A DNA stretch of 64,000 nt, taken from assembly GCA_944990035.1 (NCBI GenBank), contig CALYLX010000139.1, positions 124,001-188,000 of the forward strand. Direction: 5' to 3'. Shown piece after piece: positions 35,650-46,344 of the stretch (the stretch's first letter is position 1; each line of letters opens with the position of its first letter). Source of the stretch: Clitopilus passeckerianus (taxonomy: Eukaryota; Basidiomycota; Agaricomycetes; Agaricales; Entolomataceae). The notes beneath the pieces were generated by a model. It saw nothing but the letters and a program-made list of their open reading frames with translations, was not told the origin of the DNA and made no database searches. The translations under genes and the position numbers were made by a program.

Positions 35650-37007
35650 TCAGAAAACCCCAACTCCGTTCCACAACCCCATATCTTGAAGCGACCCGAA
35701 TTGCTGTTGCTCCTGAGGAGCCTGCGACTGCTCGAGTTGAGCAGCGTCGACGCCCAGGGCAGCCAAAATCTGCTGCATCGTGGTGTTCTCTCCATCCTCC
35801 GCCCACTCCAAACCCTGTCCATACTCAAATTCCACATCCACTCCGTCAGTTCCATTACTTCCACCCGTAAGGTCGTTGAAATCCATCATCTCGATTCCTC
35901 CACTCGCAACCACCTGCTCCCCCTCACTCCCCTCCGCGACGCCGGTAGTGTTGTTGTTGGAGACGGAGCTCACTTCCTGCGATGAACAGGAGTTGGCACC
36001 ACCCTCAGTCTCAACTTCACCCTTCTTAGTCCCGATCTCCTTCCCGACCTTTTGCGCGACAAACCTGTCGGTCCGTGCTGCAGCGGGTGAGGTTGTGAGA
36101 CCTTGGACGAGTTGGGAGGTGTTGGTTTCCTGAGGCTGGGCGAGGATTTCCATGAGCAGTGTCTCCATGATGGCGTCGTCGTCACTTGTATTTGAAGTGA
36201 CTTGTTGTGGGGCTGGAGGGGTGATCGTCGCTGACTGGGGTTGTGCGACTTGGGGAGCGGAGAACAAGAGGCCTGACAAGGCGTCGACGTTGAGGCTACC
36301 CGCTGCTGGGGCATCGACTGAGTTGGTGAAGGCTCAGCGATGGACGCCACCCGTGCTAGGTGGCGAGTAGGCTCGGTGTTGACGGACTGGTCGGAGGCGC
36401 TCTGGGGTTCAGGTGATGATTGGGGTAGGGATTCGAGGTTAATCGATGGTGTTGAGAATTCAACGGATGAATGTGATGGTGCGGGTGAGATGGGGTAGAC
36501 AGGTGCGGGTGTAGGGATGGAGGTGGTGGTGGGAAGGGCGGAGGCGAGGATAGGGAGGCCTTGAGAGGCGAGAGCCTTGATAACGGCGTCCCAGCCCTTC
36601 TCAAGAGTCTTGATCCTCTCCCTGAGTTCCTCGTTCTCCCTCTCTCTTTCTCGGGCCTCCTGCCTCTTGTGCTCCTCAACGGCTGCCGAGGACGAGGTGA
36701 CGGGCAAGAGAGGGATGCCTCGTGCAGCACGAAGAGCTCGGTTCTCTTCCTCGAGCTCTGCAACTCGTCGCTCAAGGTACCCAAACTGGGCTTTCCGCCT
36801 ATCACGGGAGTTCTGTGCTGCGATACGGTTACGGTGTGCACGAGCCTCTTTGCGTTCTTCGGGAGAGGCATCAGTGCGTTGGCGTTTCCTCGACGAAGAT
36901 GCTGACGAGGATGATGATGTGTTCATAGGTGCTGGTGAGGGTGCATCCATTGATGATGGTGTGGATGGTGCTGGTGACAGGGAAGCCGGGTCGATGAAGT
37001 AGTTCAT
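35650..37007 (-). CDS. HAC1: HAC1/XBP1-type bZIP transcription factor of the unfolded protein response
   Basis: From the start at 37007 the first frame carries a bZIP domain: basic region at residues about 52-75 (ARAHRNRIAAQNSRDRRKAQ) and zipper YLERRVAELEEENRALRAA to about 95, with a proline/serine-rich part after it. This basic region is the form seen in fungal Hac1/Cib1/Hxl1. A conserved-looking acidic and glutamine-rich C-terminal domain (LSGLLFSAPQVAQPQ to LQDMGLWNGVGVF, ending at 35650) is in the +1 frame. Removing 32 nt at 36337-36306 joins both frames into 441 residues; no GT-AG pair I tried does so. Unspliced mRNA would run on to a different stop at 35970. The gene probably drives ER-stress target genes after Ire1 splicing. 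Confidence 0.85.
36306..36337 (-). other. Candidate 32-nt Ire1-type (non-spliceosomal) intron in the HAC1-like mRNA
   Basis: The 3' site is a perfect consensus: the 7-nt loop CAGCAGC (C-N-G-C-N-G-N) closed by GCCC/GGGT, with cleavage after CAG. The 5' site TCG-CTGA sits in a loop closed by GGC/GCC and, outside it, GGTG/CACC, and matches the consensus except at the first base. The 32-nt length gives exactly the frame change needed. Confidence 0.65.
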
Positions 37008-37105
37008 TCTAGCGTTGACGATGGTAATGGCTAAGGAAAAGAATGTGGAATGGCGTGGCCCTAAGCTTTTGTCAGAGGGAGGTTACTGCGGAAGGCAGGA
37101 CGAGA

Positions 37106-37142
37106 ACGTGGACTTTCGTGAGGATACGTGGAAGCGACGTGG
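37106..37142 (-). promoter_or_regulatory. Three CCACGT elements upstream of the HAC1-like gene
   Basis: CCACGT occurs three times within 37 bp (37106-37111, 37126-37131, 37137-37142; minus strand), about 100-135 bp upstream of the start codon. CCACG is the core of XBP1/HAC1-responsive elements, so autoregulation is plausible. Confidence 0.45.
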
Positions 37143-38402
37143 CATTATTATATCACGTTCCCGTCAAAACAAACGTAAACAAGGAGGCTCTGTTTCCCCC
37201 TGTTTCCCCGCGCCATCCATCGTTCGCCGATGGTTTCGCCGAGGTCCATGCTGCCGATCCCGTCCAATGACCGTCTGCACATTGACTCCGTGGGTCACAT
37301 TGAGGCGAAAATTTCTGGCGGAACTTGCAGGGTTTCCCTCTGTTTCTATGTTATTCCCCCGTCTGCTCAAATACACACGATCTTCGCCCAGGAAATGTTC
37401 TACGCCGAATATTCTCCTCTGGTCCCTCAGTCACAAGTCTCTATCTCTAGACTCGAGTATATAGGCACCGCGCAAAATACAACAATTTTTGACTCTTGCC
37501 TGCCAGAGTTGAGAACCTCCAGTGCGCTCCCGACTGTCAGATGATTTGATGGCGCACTGTGCGCTGCCCGCCTGGACACCGCTTCTTGCAAAAAATTGAC
37601 TCTGAGCTATGATGTGTAGATGCACGACTGTAGCGGCCGTTAGCCGCCTAAGGGTGAAAGTGGGTGACTGAATATCATCTGCCTCGTTCAACATTGTGAA
37701 GCGTTGCTGAGCTCATCATTCAGTCACGCAAAATTAAATAGCCGTCAGAAATTCCAGATGTTGCCAATACAATAGAGACTTTGTCGACGGAACTTCAAGA
37801 GTATGCTGCGGGTTATGCGCCCAAGACAACGAGCCAACGGACCAGGCTCGTGATACCAAGTACGCTACGCGGTTCCCAAGGGTAGCAAGCGTTATGCCAC
37901 CGGGATCTTCCTGATTTTCTACCTCGGAATTTGCCCAGATCCAAAAGTTTCTAGAGGCTTCCGGATGTTTATACCCTCGAATCTTGAGCCTAACAGGCGA
38001 AACTTCTCCTACCCTCCTGTGGCTTGCCAGTTTTGATTCAATCTATCCATCATTTTTTGTTGATCTGCTTCAGGCCTGTGGGTCGTTTATGCTTTCGTTA
38101 ATGATTGTTTCCGAATCATGCTTGACTTGCTCATTGGTTCCAACAAGGATTTAAAAAATGGCAGACAGGTTTCACACTATATATCAATCCATCTTCAACC
38201 CAGCAATTTCGACCCCTAGATTTCGCAAGTACACGTCTCAATTTCATCTCACCCGCGCCCAATTGGCCTACCTACACTTGTATGCCATCCCACTCGACTT
38301 CTCCAAGATCTGGCTGTACCTAATGTGGTTTATATATCAATACCGGCGAATAATAGAAAGTAAATAACATCAGCCATTATATCTATTGTAACTAAATCGA
38401 AC
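37143..38402. other. Intergenic, no supported gene
   Basis: Upstream region of the HAC1-like gene, then AT-rich sequence. A 69-codon plus frame at 38158-38367 has an ATG but no homologue or domain I know and is left uncalled. Confidence 0.35.
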
Positions 38403-38770
38403 TTCAACCATTTCTAACTTCCCCATGCCGTCTAGGTTGGGAAGGCGTTCCTAATCTGCGGCTCCAAGTCGGTCACATCGTCTGAGAAGAATATCATGCT
38501 AGCGTCCACGAAAAGTGTGATCGACTTCCAAGAGTCCACTGATTTTGCAGAGGTTATAGTATCAAGTATGCTCCTGAATTTCATGTTAAGCTTGAGAGAT
38601 TGGAATTTGTTTGTTGGGATAGTTTCGAGGGGAGCCTCGAGCCAAAGGGAGTAATAGAGGACTAACGGGTTTACGTCCATGGTTCTGATTGTAAGGTCAG
38701 ATAGGTTGGTGTCCTTATCCAGTAAGATTAGGAACAGGAAGGGTAAGTCTAGTCAATGTCGCAGCACCCC
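38403..38770 (-). pseudogene. Partial duplicate of the 3' end of the F-box gene at 38858-40247
   Basis: The sequence matches about 38863-39260, offset by about 460 bp. It encodes SLWLEAPLETIPTNKFQSLKL and DSWKSITLFVDASMIFF, against SLWLKSLLDSISPSKFQSLKL and DSWKSITLYVDASMIFF in the full gene. There is no F-box half and no start, so it is a dead 3' fragment left by tandem duplication. Confidence 0.65.
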
Positions 38771-38857
38771 AGGACGCGGAATCTATCTGGACCAAGTATA
38801 AACACTTGTGAATAATTCAATATCGATTATCAATGACCGTCATGTCTAAGCACTCAG

Positions 38858-40247
38858 TCAAACTTCTACCACCTCCAACTTCCCCGTACCGTCCAGGTTG
38901 GGGAGGCGTTTCCTGATCTGTGGCTCCAAGTCGGTCGCATCGTCTGAGAAGAATATCATGCTGGCGTCAACATAAAGTGTAATCGACTTCCAAGAATCCG
39001 CTGGTTTCGTCAAGGCTAGGTTATCAAGTATGTTCCAGTCAAAACAGGCGAAGCAGTTCGTTGAACGCTCGCCCAATGTCATTCTGAGCTTGAGAGATTG
39101 AAATTTGCTTGGTGAGATGGAGTCGAGGAGAGATTTGAGCCAAAGGGAGGAATATGGGCGTAACGGGCTGACGTCTATGGTACTGATCGTAAGGTTGGAT
39201 AGATCGGTGTTATGATCCAGCAAGATCGGGAACGGGAAGGCTAGGTTTACAGTCAGTCTCGCAGTGGTCCAAATCCTGAAAAGGCTCAAAATCTCACCAC
39301 CATGGTCACTGATCGAAAAGCGGCCAAATGCACTGGCGTTAAGATTGAGGGAAACTCCTAAGGCTAAAATTATCAATCAATATCGCACTGGTCCAGCGCT
39401 TAGAATGGTTGGAAAACTCGTTACCGTTTTCTCGCTCTACCCGAACCGCTTCTTCACCCACATCGAGGCGAAGTTCTCGGAGAGAACTTCCTATGTGTCT
39501 GAGTAACAGGCCTAATGGTTTAAAGTTCATAGCTATGATTCCATGGAGGACGAGCACCTGGAGATAGCAAGGCTGAGCCTGAAGTGTTGCAAGAAAACTG
39601 CCTACAGGCATCGTCATTGATATCTCCAGGGTACGGAGAGAATTGAAGACAGTATCGGGGGAATGTGGTTTGGGACCGTGATCTGTATACCAGAAAGGAG
39701 ATCCCTGGAGTTGCGCTTGAAAGTCACGAACCCGGCCGAAGCTAGAGACGAACTGGCAGAAATACGACGAACTTGGGAACATGACAGCCCTGAATATCAA
39801 GGACTCGACCTGCTTGAATGAGCCTAGTACTGCTAGGCTTGCGGGTTGTATGCGATCGAAAGTCAACATATCAATAGATAGTTTACGTGGTGCCATGGGA
39901 AGCTTTGAAAGGCGGGCGCAGATACCATCCAACTCTCTGTATGCAGCTACAATGCTGTCATTGGACGGATAAGCTCGATCTGGGCCTATGATATAGAGCC
40001 AGCGGATGTGGTGAATGAAGGTGCATTTCGGATGATCAAGAAGCATCATTATCTTATCAGTGTGCCCGGCCATATGAGGGTGTCCTCTGAAGATAGGCAA
40101 GAAGCGGAATGACCAGAAAACATTCCGTGATCGCGCAAGCCAATCCCTGGACACCAATGCGCAACGATTGAGAGTCACCGTATCGCCGTTAAGCTGATCG
40201 AGGATCTTGTCGTGAATCTCTGGTGGTATATCGTGGGATGTGGCCAT
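38858..40247 (-). CDS. F-box protein with a leucine-rich body
   Basis: Exons 40247-39425 and 39357-38858 with a 67-bp intron; 440 residues in frame. It begins HDIPPEIHDKILDQLNGDTVTLNRCALVSRDWLARSR, a clear F-box with the usual mushroom extension WSFRFLPIF. The rest alternates hydrophobic strands and helices in loose LRR style (LRTLEISMTMPVG, LQVLVLHGIIAM, LRELRLDVGEEAV). The C-terminal WKSITLYVDASMIFFSD region is repeated in the fragment at 38403-38770. Likely an SCF substrate adaptor; substrate unknown. No membrane segment. Confidence 0.8.
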
Positions 40248-41517
40248 TTGAGTTCTGATGGTCGTCTGAAAGCTTTACAGAGGTATGGAGGGCCTGGTTT
40301 ATCCAATTGAAGACGCCTGACAGTGAGAAACTTCTCAAGGTGCACCTGACTTTGCTTCCATCAACTTTGAAATACAATAGAAATGACCAATCAGCCCAAT
40401 GTGTTGGTGTTATGAGCAAATATATGGAAGACACGAGACTGTGTACGCTCTTGAATTACGGCTCCCTCGCGGTATGTACACGCAGGAGAATGCAAGCGGA
40501 CTGATGTAGCATTCAAGACGGAAGATAATCAACGAGAGCACAAGTGGCCTGGGCAGACATACCCTTGCTTTGACAAAGGTGATTTTCTTGAGTAAATTTA
40601 GAACACATGACAGGTACGAGTAGAGGTAAACGCAATCAAAATTCAGCTGCTCGAGATAGTCGGATGCCGAACAGCGGCAAGAATGCCTTCTCCTGGCATG
40701 GTGAAACGTGAGGGTTCAGGCCAGCGCCGCATCAGGGAAACTTGAGCGTCACAATCTCGTTTATGAGTTGCTACTTTGAAGATGTGTTTATTTACTTGTA
40801 GAAGAGTCGAGACGCGGATAACCCAAGCTATAATTCTGAGACCTTGATCATCTACAGGCCGAGAGCAGGCGATTCGGAAGTGTCCAACCATTGCTTTGAA
40901 GGTTTCCCAAAACGTCAAGTGAGTTCAAGTCCTTTGTGATTATGAGACAAGACCTTTGGGCGTTGAAACCGAACAGAAGAAATCCAAATGAAATCCCATG
41001 AGCAGGGTCAAAAACCCAGTCAAAAATTCGCCCATATGCTCCTGCCCTAAATCCTTTTAGAGACCGGTACCGGTCACTTGATTACGAGGTCTCCATAACG
41101 TGAACAGGAGCCATTACCTCCCAGAACTTGCAATCGAAATTTCACGGTGGCATATCGATTTGAGCATCCCAGGCTACAAATTCTGCTTACATCTGAAGGT
41201 CAGCTTTTTGTGACCTATTGGTAAGGACGACGGTTGCGAGGCAGAGCCATTTTCTGCTTCCGAGTCGAAAGGAAGGCTACCCCGGATGATGTGGCGCTGG
41301 AGTGCCTTGCCTTCACACACCCACTGAGCCCTCACCAATTCATTTTGGACGCACGCAGAATGACCTGGTCGACAACTGAGCTTCTTTCTACCACGAACAC
41401 CCAGCTCTCTGGGCTATTAAGGGCGTACTTGGAGAGCTAACATCCTTTCTTCTCTGCATCCGGGTTTTGCTGGGGTATCCCAACTTTTCACTCCTTTGAA
41501 ACGCTAGTACCGGAAAT
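40248..41517. other. Intergenic, no supported gene
   Basis: Promoter of the F-box gene and upstream region of T1. Open frames at 40643-40918 (minus) and 41234-41440 (plus) are short and show no domain. Confidence 0.35.
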
Positions 41518-43291
41518 ATGCCGTTCTTTACACTCACAATCGAGGACTACTCCCCATTCATCTCATACACGTCGGACTGGATTCCTGGAACGAGTGCAGA
41601 TGATAACTCCACGAAAAGTTACTCGCAGTCAACATTCATGGTCACGCACAAAGCAGGCGGAACCGCCAAAATCGCATTCAACGGAACGGGCATTACGATA
41701 TTCGGAGCGAAGCGCACAAACCATGGTCGTTACCAAGTGAACATCGACGGTACTGATACACCAGCAGCTAGTGGCTCTGCTACACCCTGGCAATTCCAGG
41801 TGCCGCTCTTCGATATCCACGGCCTACAACAAGGGCCACATACCGTGAGCATTACCAATGAGGAGGAAGGGCAATACTTGGATGTTGACTACGTAAGTCC
41901 AAATTTACTTATCTTTTTTGACCGACATACTCAAGGGCAGCAATCTAGGTGACAATTGAAGGCGACGTCGGGGAGGACAGCACGGGCGAACTCTATGTGG
42001 TCAATTATCAAGATTCGGACCCCAATATCTCCTATTTGCCATCACCCTCCCAATGGTCGACAAACCCTCCAAATCTTGGGACTTTCTTTGGCTCAAGTGG
42101 GCAGTGAGTTTACCAGATGATGGTTCCTCTTGCAGTCCTGACCCCAAGTTTCAGCCTCACCTCGAGCACAGGTGCCGCTTTCAATTTCACCTTCAATGTA
42201 AGTCAAAGAAGTTGTTAGGAGCCTCTCATCCACAAACTGACGCATTGCCCTGTAGGGTCAGCGTTTCCAGGATATTCCAGCGTCTCTGCACTTGGTCTGA
42301 CTTGGCGTTTACAGGCGATGGGGTGTCGCTATACGGCCCCATGAGCACAAATGGTGCGCCGTATAAGGTGTCACTTGACGGCTCACCCCCGACCAGATAC
42401 CAGTCCCAGGTTGACCGCTATCTACCTCAAGCCCTTCTCTACCATGCCACAAATATCGGTGCAGGAGAGCATCATCTTCACGTCGACTACGAACCTTCGG
42501 GAGACGGTCAGGTGTTCGTAATCGACTATGCCAACGTCTACACTACGAACCCTACCAATTCGAGTGCTAGTGCCTCAGGCTCCGGCAGCGCGACAGACCC
42601 CTCGGGCTCTCCAGCAGCAGAACCAAGTGGTGATTCAAAAGATGGCTCATCGTACGTGTTTGGTTCAAAATACCCTTCATCTGCTGACCAGCGTATTCTG
42701 GTGCCAGTTCACCACAAGGTAGCTCGGGTCTCTCAGCCGGCGCTGCTGCAGGTATAGCGATTGGGGCGTGCCTCGTTACTCTTCTCGTCGCGGGGCTCAT
42801 CTTCCTTCTCATACGGCGGAGGAGGGAGCGGCAACTCAGCGAGAAGACCATACCAGCAAATACCGTGGAGCCCTACCCCACACCTACAAGTGGCCTACGC
42901 GAGTATTACCAGCATCTCCCTGGTCAACGGCCGCCTCTTCTACACATCCAGACCAACTTTGACACCTTGGGAACGCCAAGTACCGACTCGCCCTCCGCGG
43001 ATCCAAGACGACTCACGTTGCCTTTGAATCTCAACAAGTCCGCGTTCTCGCCGATAGTCAATCAGACCAGACACACATGGGATCCTCGTCTTTCAACAGG
43101 GGTGATCGGATCGCCCAACACGTCTCCTGCCGCATTCGTGAGTTTCTTCATGTTGGCTTCTTTCGCCACTTCTCATGACACCTTTATAGAACTCTCCCGC
43201 CCTACGAAAACCTCGTGCTGTCATGAGTACCATTGTCGAGCGAGATTTGAGACTAGGTGTCAGTCCACCTGATTATTCTCAAACATATTAG
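41518..43291 (+). CDS. T1: single-pass membrane protein with two beta-rich outer modules
   Basis: First of four tandem paralogues. It opens MPFFTLTIEDYSPFI with no signal peptide. Module 1 contains STFMVTHKAGGTAKIAFNGTG, TIFGAKRTNHGRYQVNIDG and YLDVDY; module 2 contains GDGVSLYGP, APYKVSLDG, YLPQALLYHAT and VIDYANVYTT. Both look like jelly-roll (carbohydrate-binding-like) folds. A transmembrane helix (AIGACLVTLLVAGLIFLLI) is followed by RRRRER, then a Pro/Ser-rich tail that is longer than in T2-T4 and ends after a 3' intron with VSPPDYSQTY (PPxY). Unlike T2-T4, the sequence before STFM is not split by an intron. Role unknown; probably a surface or secretory-pathway protein. Confidence 0.75.
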
Positions 43292-43835
43292 GTTTTATCA
43301 CTTCTACACTCTTTGGACTTTTTTCGCCTTCGTCATCTGTTGTATCAATTTACCAGTCACTCTGTATCATACCTTCCGTCTCTATTCTTTGGGAAGTTCA
43401 TGGGAATCTCGGTGGCCACTCATGCTACGCCTCTTCTTTGTCCTGACCATGCCTCCCCTATCTTTTGCACACGTCCGCACACAAATTTTACCCAACTCGA
43501 AGATCAACCCATGCTGAAAGATGGTGATCTTCATTGTGGTGCATAAGAAACGTGAAAAATATCCATATGATTTGCCGGTAGCGCCGGCATATGGACCATA
43601 TTTGGTATAGACCCGCGGACAGCGTATGATCGGGCGCTCTTCGAACCATCTGCATCATTTGCTGGAGACGAATAATTGAAACTACTGTATCCAAAGCAAT
43701 GCCCAAGCTCTCTAGGCGGCTTCTATCACGGCTAGCCCCCGCCCGGATTCTAGTATCCGTGCTTTGCTGCGCGCCAAGCCTTGTTGGACTGTGCTTTAGG
43801 CCCCTTGCCACCACCAACGGACTTGTTGCTGTGCA
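43292..43835. other. Intergenic between T1 and T2
   Basis: 3' flank of T1 and promoter of T2. The last about 100 bp resemble the T3 promoter. Unlike the later spacers it shows no F-box relic. Confidence 0.4.
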
Positions 43836-45629
43836 ATGCCTTACTTCACTCTGACCATTGAGGATTACTCGCCGTTTATCACCTATTCATCGGGCGACTG
43901 GTCACCAGGTACTAGTAATGGCGATAATCTCGCGTACCAGTGAGTTTTCATGTTGTTTCAATCCCGGTCGTGCGTATATGATAACATCACAGGTATTCTC
44001 AGTCGACCTTCATGAAAACGACGAAAGCCGGAGCAACGGCTACGGTTGCTTTCAATGGAACTGGCATAACGGTCTATGGTGCCAAGCGCCCGAACCATGG
44101 GTTTTTTCAGGCGAATCTCGATGGTCAAAATAATACCCCAGTCAATGGAAGCGCGAAGGATCTATTCGACCAGGCTCTCTTCCAAGCCCACAACCTTAAC
44201 CAGGAATTGCATCAGTTGCAAATTACCAATCAGAACGAAGGCCTCTACCTGGACATTGACTATGTGAGTTTGGCCTGCTTCTTTACCCTGGTCGTCCCGC
44301 TCATACGTGGAATTGTACCAAAGGTCACGATTGAGGGCAATGTAGGAGAGAAGAGCAACAGCAAACTTTATGTAGTGACCTACCAAGATTCCGACAACAG
44401 CTTCGAATATCTTCCTACGGCGTCGCAATGGTCGGCAAATCCAGACAGTCTAGGCACCTTCTCTGGGTTGAGCGGGCAGTAAGTAAACTTGATTCCGAAT
44501 TCTCCACGACGCTCATGATCATGCGTATCCAGCTCTACAACAAGTACTGGAGCTTCTTTCGACTTCTCATTCAATGTAAGTGAAGCTTTTATCTTTATTG
44601 TAATGCTGACCTGACCAAACTCCCAGGGTTAGTCTATCCCCTCCAACCACTTTCTTGTCGATAATCAGATGACTAGGCGACGGCGTATCACTCTACGGCC
44701 CTTTGAGCAAAACGGGCGCGCCTTACACGGTTTCACTCGATGGGGCCCCGACCACAAATTACCAAGCCATTAGCGATCGATATCTTCCACAAGCCCTTCT
44801 GTACCATGCCACTGACCTTGGGGGCGGCCAACACCACCTGAAGGTCTCATATACCCCGAACGGGAATAACCAGGTGTTCGCAGTGGACTACGCTAATGTT
44901 TACACAACAAACGTAAACGCCAGTTCTTCAAACTCGGACGGAGGCACGGGCTCTACGAATGGCGGTAATTCGTGAGTTCTAATCATTTCCGCCATTTCGT
45001 GATCAAACACTGAGGTCGGTTCCCCGTTATAGTGACTCAGGCTTGTCTGCAGGCGCAGCTGCTGGAATAGCAGTCGCTGCTTGTATCGTGGCAGCACTCC
45101 TTGTTGCGCTAGCCTTCATCCTCATGAAACGGAGGAAGCGACAACATGTCAAGGAGATGAAGCAGACCAGTACCGTGGATCCGTATACAACCAATGGCAC
45201 CAGTCATCTAACGAATTTGGGAACCCCGTCCAGCACACACCCTTCCCACTTGCCAGGTACCTTCGGATCTGGAGCTGCTGCGGCTGGAATACCAGCGGGT
45301 GCCATGGCTGGCGGCTACCCTACCGGGTCAACATCCGACCTCAATTCGGGAAGACACCGGACCGTGGCCTCAGACAGCAACACATCGTCGTCAAACCCGG
45401 CGAGGTTTGCTGCTGCTAGCTCGGACGGCGGGATTTCGGATATGTATGGCGAACTGGTAAGCGTAACTGTTCTGATTTGTTCCCGCCCTTCGACCTGATC
45501 ATATTCTCCTGCTAGCCATCGCCAGTGGGTATGACAAAACCGCGGTTGAATGCAGGCGACGTACAGCGAGAAAGAACGCCCGTTATGAGCCCTCCGGATT
45601 ATCTGCAGGCTACCTACGGACGTCGATGA
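43836..45629 (+). CDS. T2: single-pass membrane protein, paralogue of T1, T3 and T4
   Basis: Start at 43836 (MPYFTLTIEDYSPFITY). The first intron follows the N-terminal about 30 residues, and further introns of about 50-60 bp follow. Module 1 has STFMKTTKAGATATVAFNGTG and VYGAKRPNHGFFQ; module 2 has GDGVSLYGP, APYTVSLDG and FAVDYANVYTT. The transmembrane helix is VAACIVAALLVALAFILM, followed by KRRKRQ. The tail is Ser/Gly-rich and ends SPPDYLQATYGRR, with a PPxY motif. No signal peptide is visible. Very similar to T3 in sequence, which indicates a recent duplication. Role unknown. Confidence 0.78.
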
Positions 45630-45870
45630 CATTCGAGAGCCATGATGTTTCTTCTTCTGGCGACACACTGTCATTATTCTTCATTTTGCCTACACACGTT
45701 CTATTCTTGATTTAATATCGGCACGGTCTTTGACATTCTTAGTTTAAAGGTGGTTCTTCAACTTAAGCTGTAATACAGGCTCCAACAACCCGTGAGAAAG
45801 TGGGCAAAGCAAACGGAGCGATCTGGGTTGTTGGTCACAGTGGCCAGCCCTCTTCACGTGACTCGTCTCA

Positions 45871-46080
45871 GTGGACGCGTCTCATTCTTTATATTCGTCT
45901 TCACATGCTCTCCCGAACCTGGAAATCCCCAAGAATGCGCTTGCAGTAGAAGACATCACTTGTTTAAAAACCAGGGCAGACCCTTTGAATCTTGCTCTTG
46001 GCAATGGACTTTTTTGGGGTTTGGCCTTGATGAACTCTAGCGCCAGCAAGACAATCAAAAGTCGAAGATCAACCATGATG
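45871..46080 (+). pseudogene. F-box gene 5' relic after T2
   Basis: The sequence aligns with the start of the F-box gene at 51174: AATCCCCAAGAA...GCGCTTGCA and TTTGAATCTTGCTCTTGG correspond to its LDIPELALAI and LLNLGL codons. The resemblance continues to about 46060 with indels and shifted frames, and the upstream flank (about 45790-45870) also resembles 51025-51170. Not translatable as one frame. Confidence 0.55.
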
Positions 46081-46344
46081 CATGATGATTGGTATACTGT
46101 AATCCCAAGCCAAAGGATAGTGATTTGCTGATGACACGGTGTATAGTGACCGTTTTTGGCAGATGCCGTGTGGCTATCATCGGACGCTCCTCCAAGGCTC
46201 CAACCATCAGTTGCTTGGAGGAATCCACTGATGACTGCATCGAAGCAATGTTCAAACCCTCCAGGCTTCTATCCTTCGTGCTTTAGGCTTGGTTGGGCCG
46301 TTCCTTAGGCCTCTTGCTGTCGCCAACCGACTTGCAGCTGCGCA

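Noticed and set aside
35250..35864. Minus-strand frame of 204 codons overlapping the end of the HAC1-like gene
   Set aside because: It is in a different frame from the HAC1 C-terminal domain and continues into pyrimidine-rich 3' sequence; low complexity, no domain.
36290..36420. Ordinary GT-AG intron to explain the HAC1 frame change
   Set aside because: The GTGGCG and GTCCGT donors combined with nearby AG acceptors remove lengths of 3n or 3n+1, whereas 3n+2 is required.
37015..37464. Plus-strand frame of 149 codons upstream of the HAC1-like gene
   Set aside because: It overlaps the HAC1-like promoter with its CCACGT sites and TATA-like stretch; no domain and no homologue recognised.
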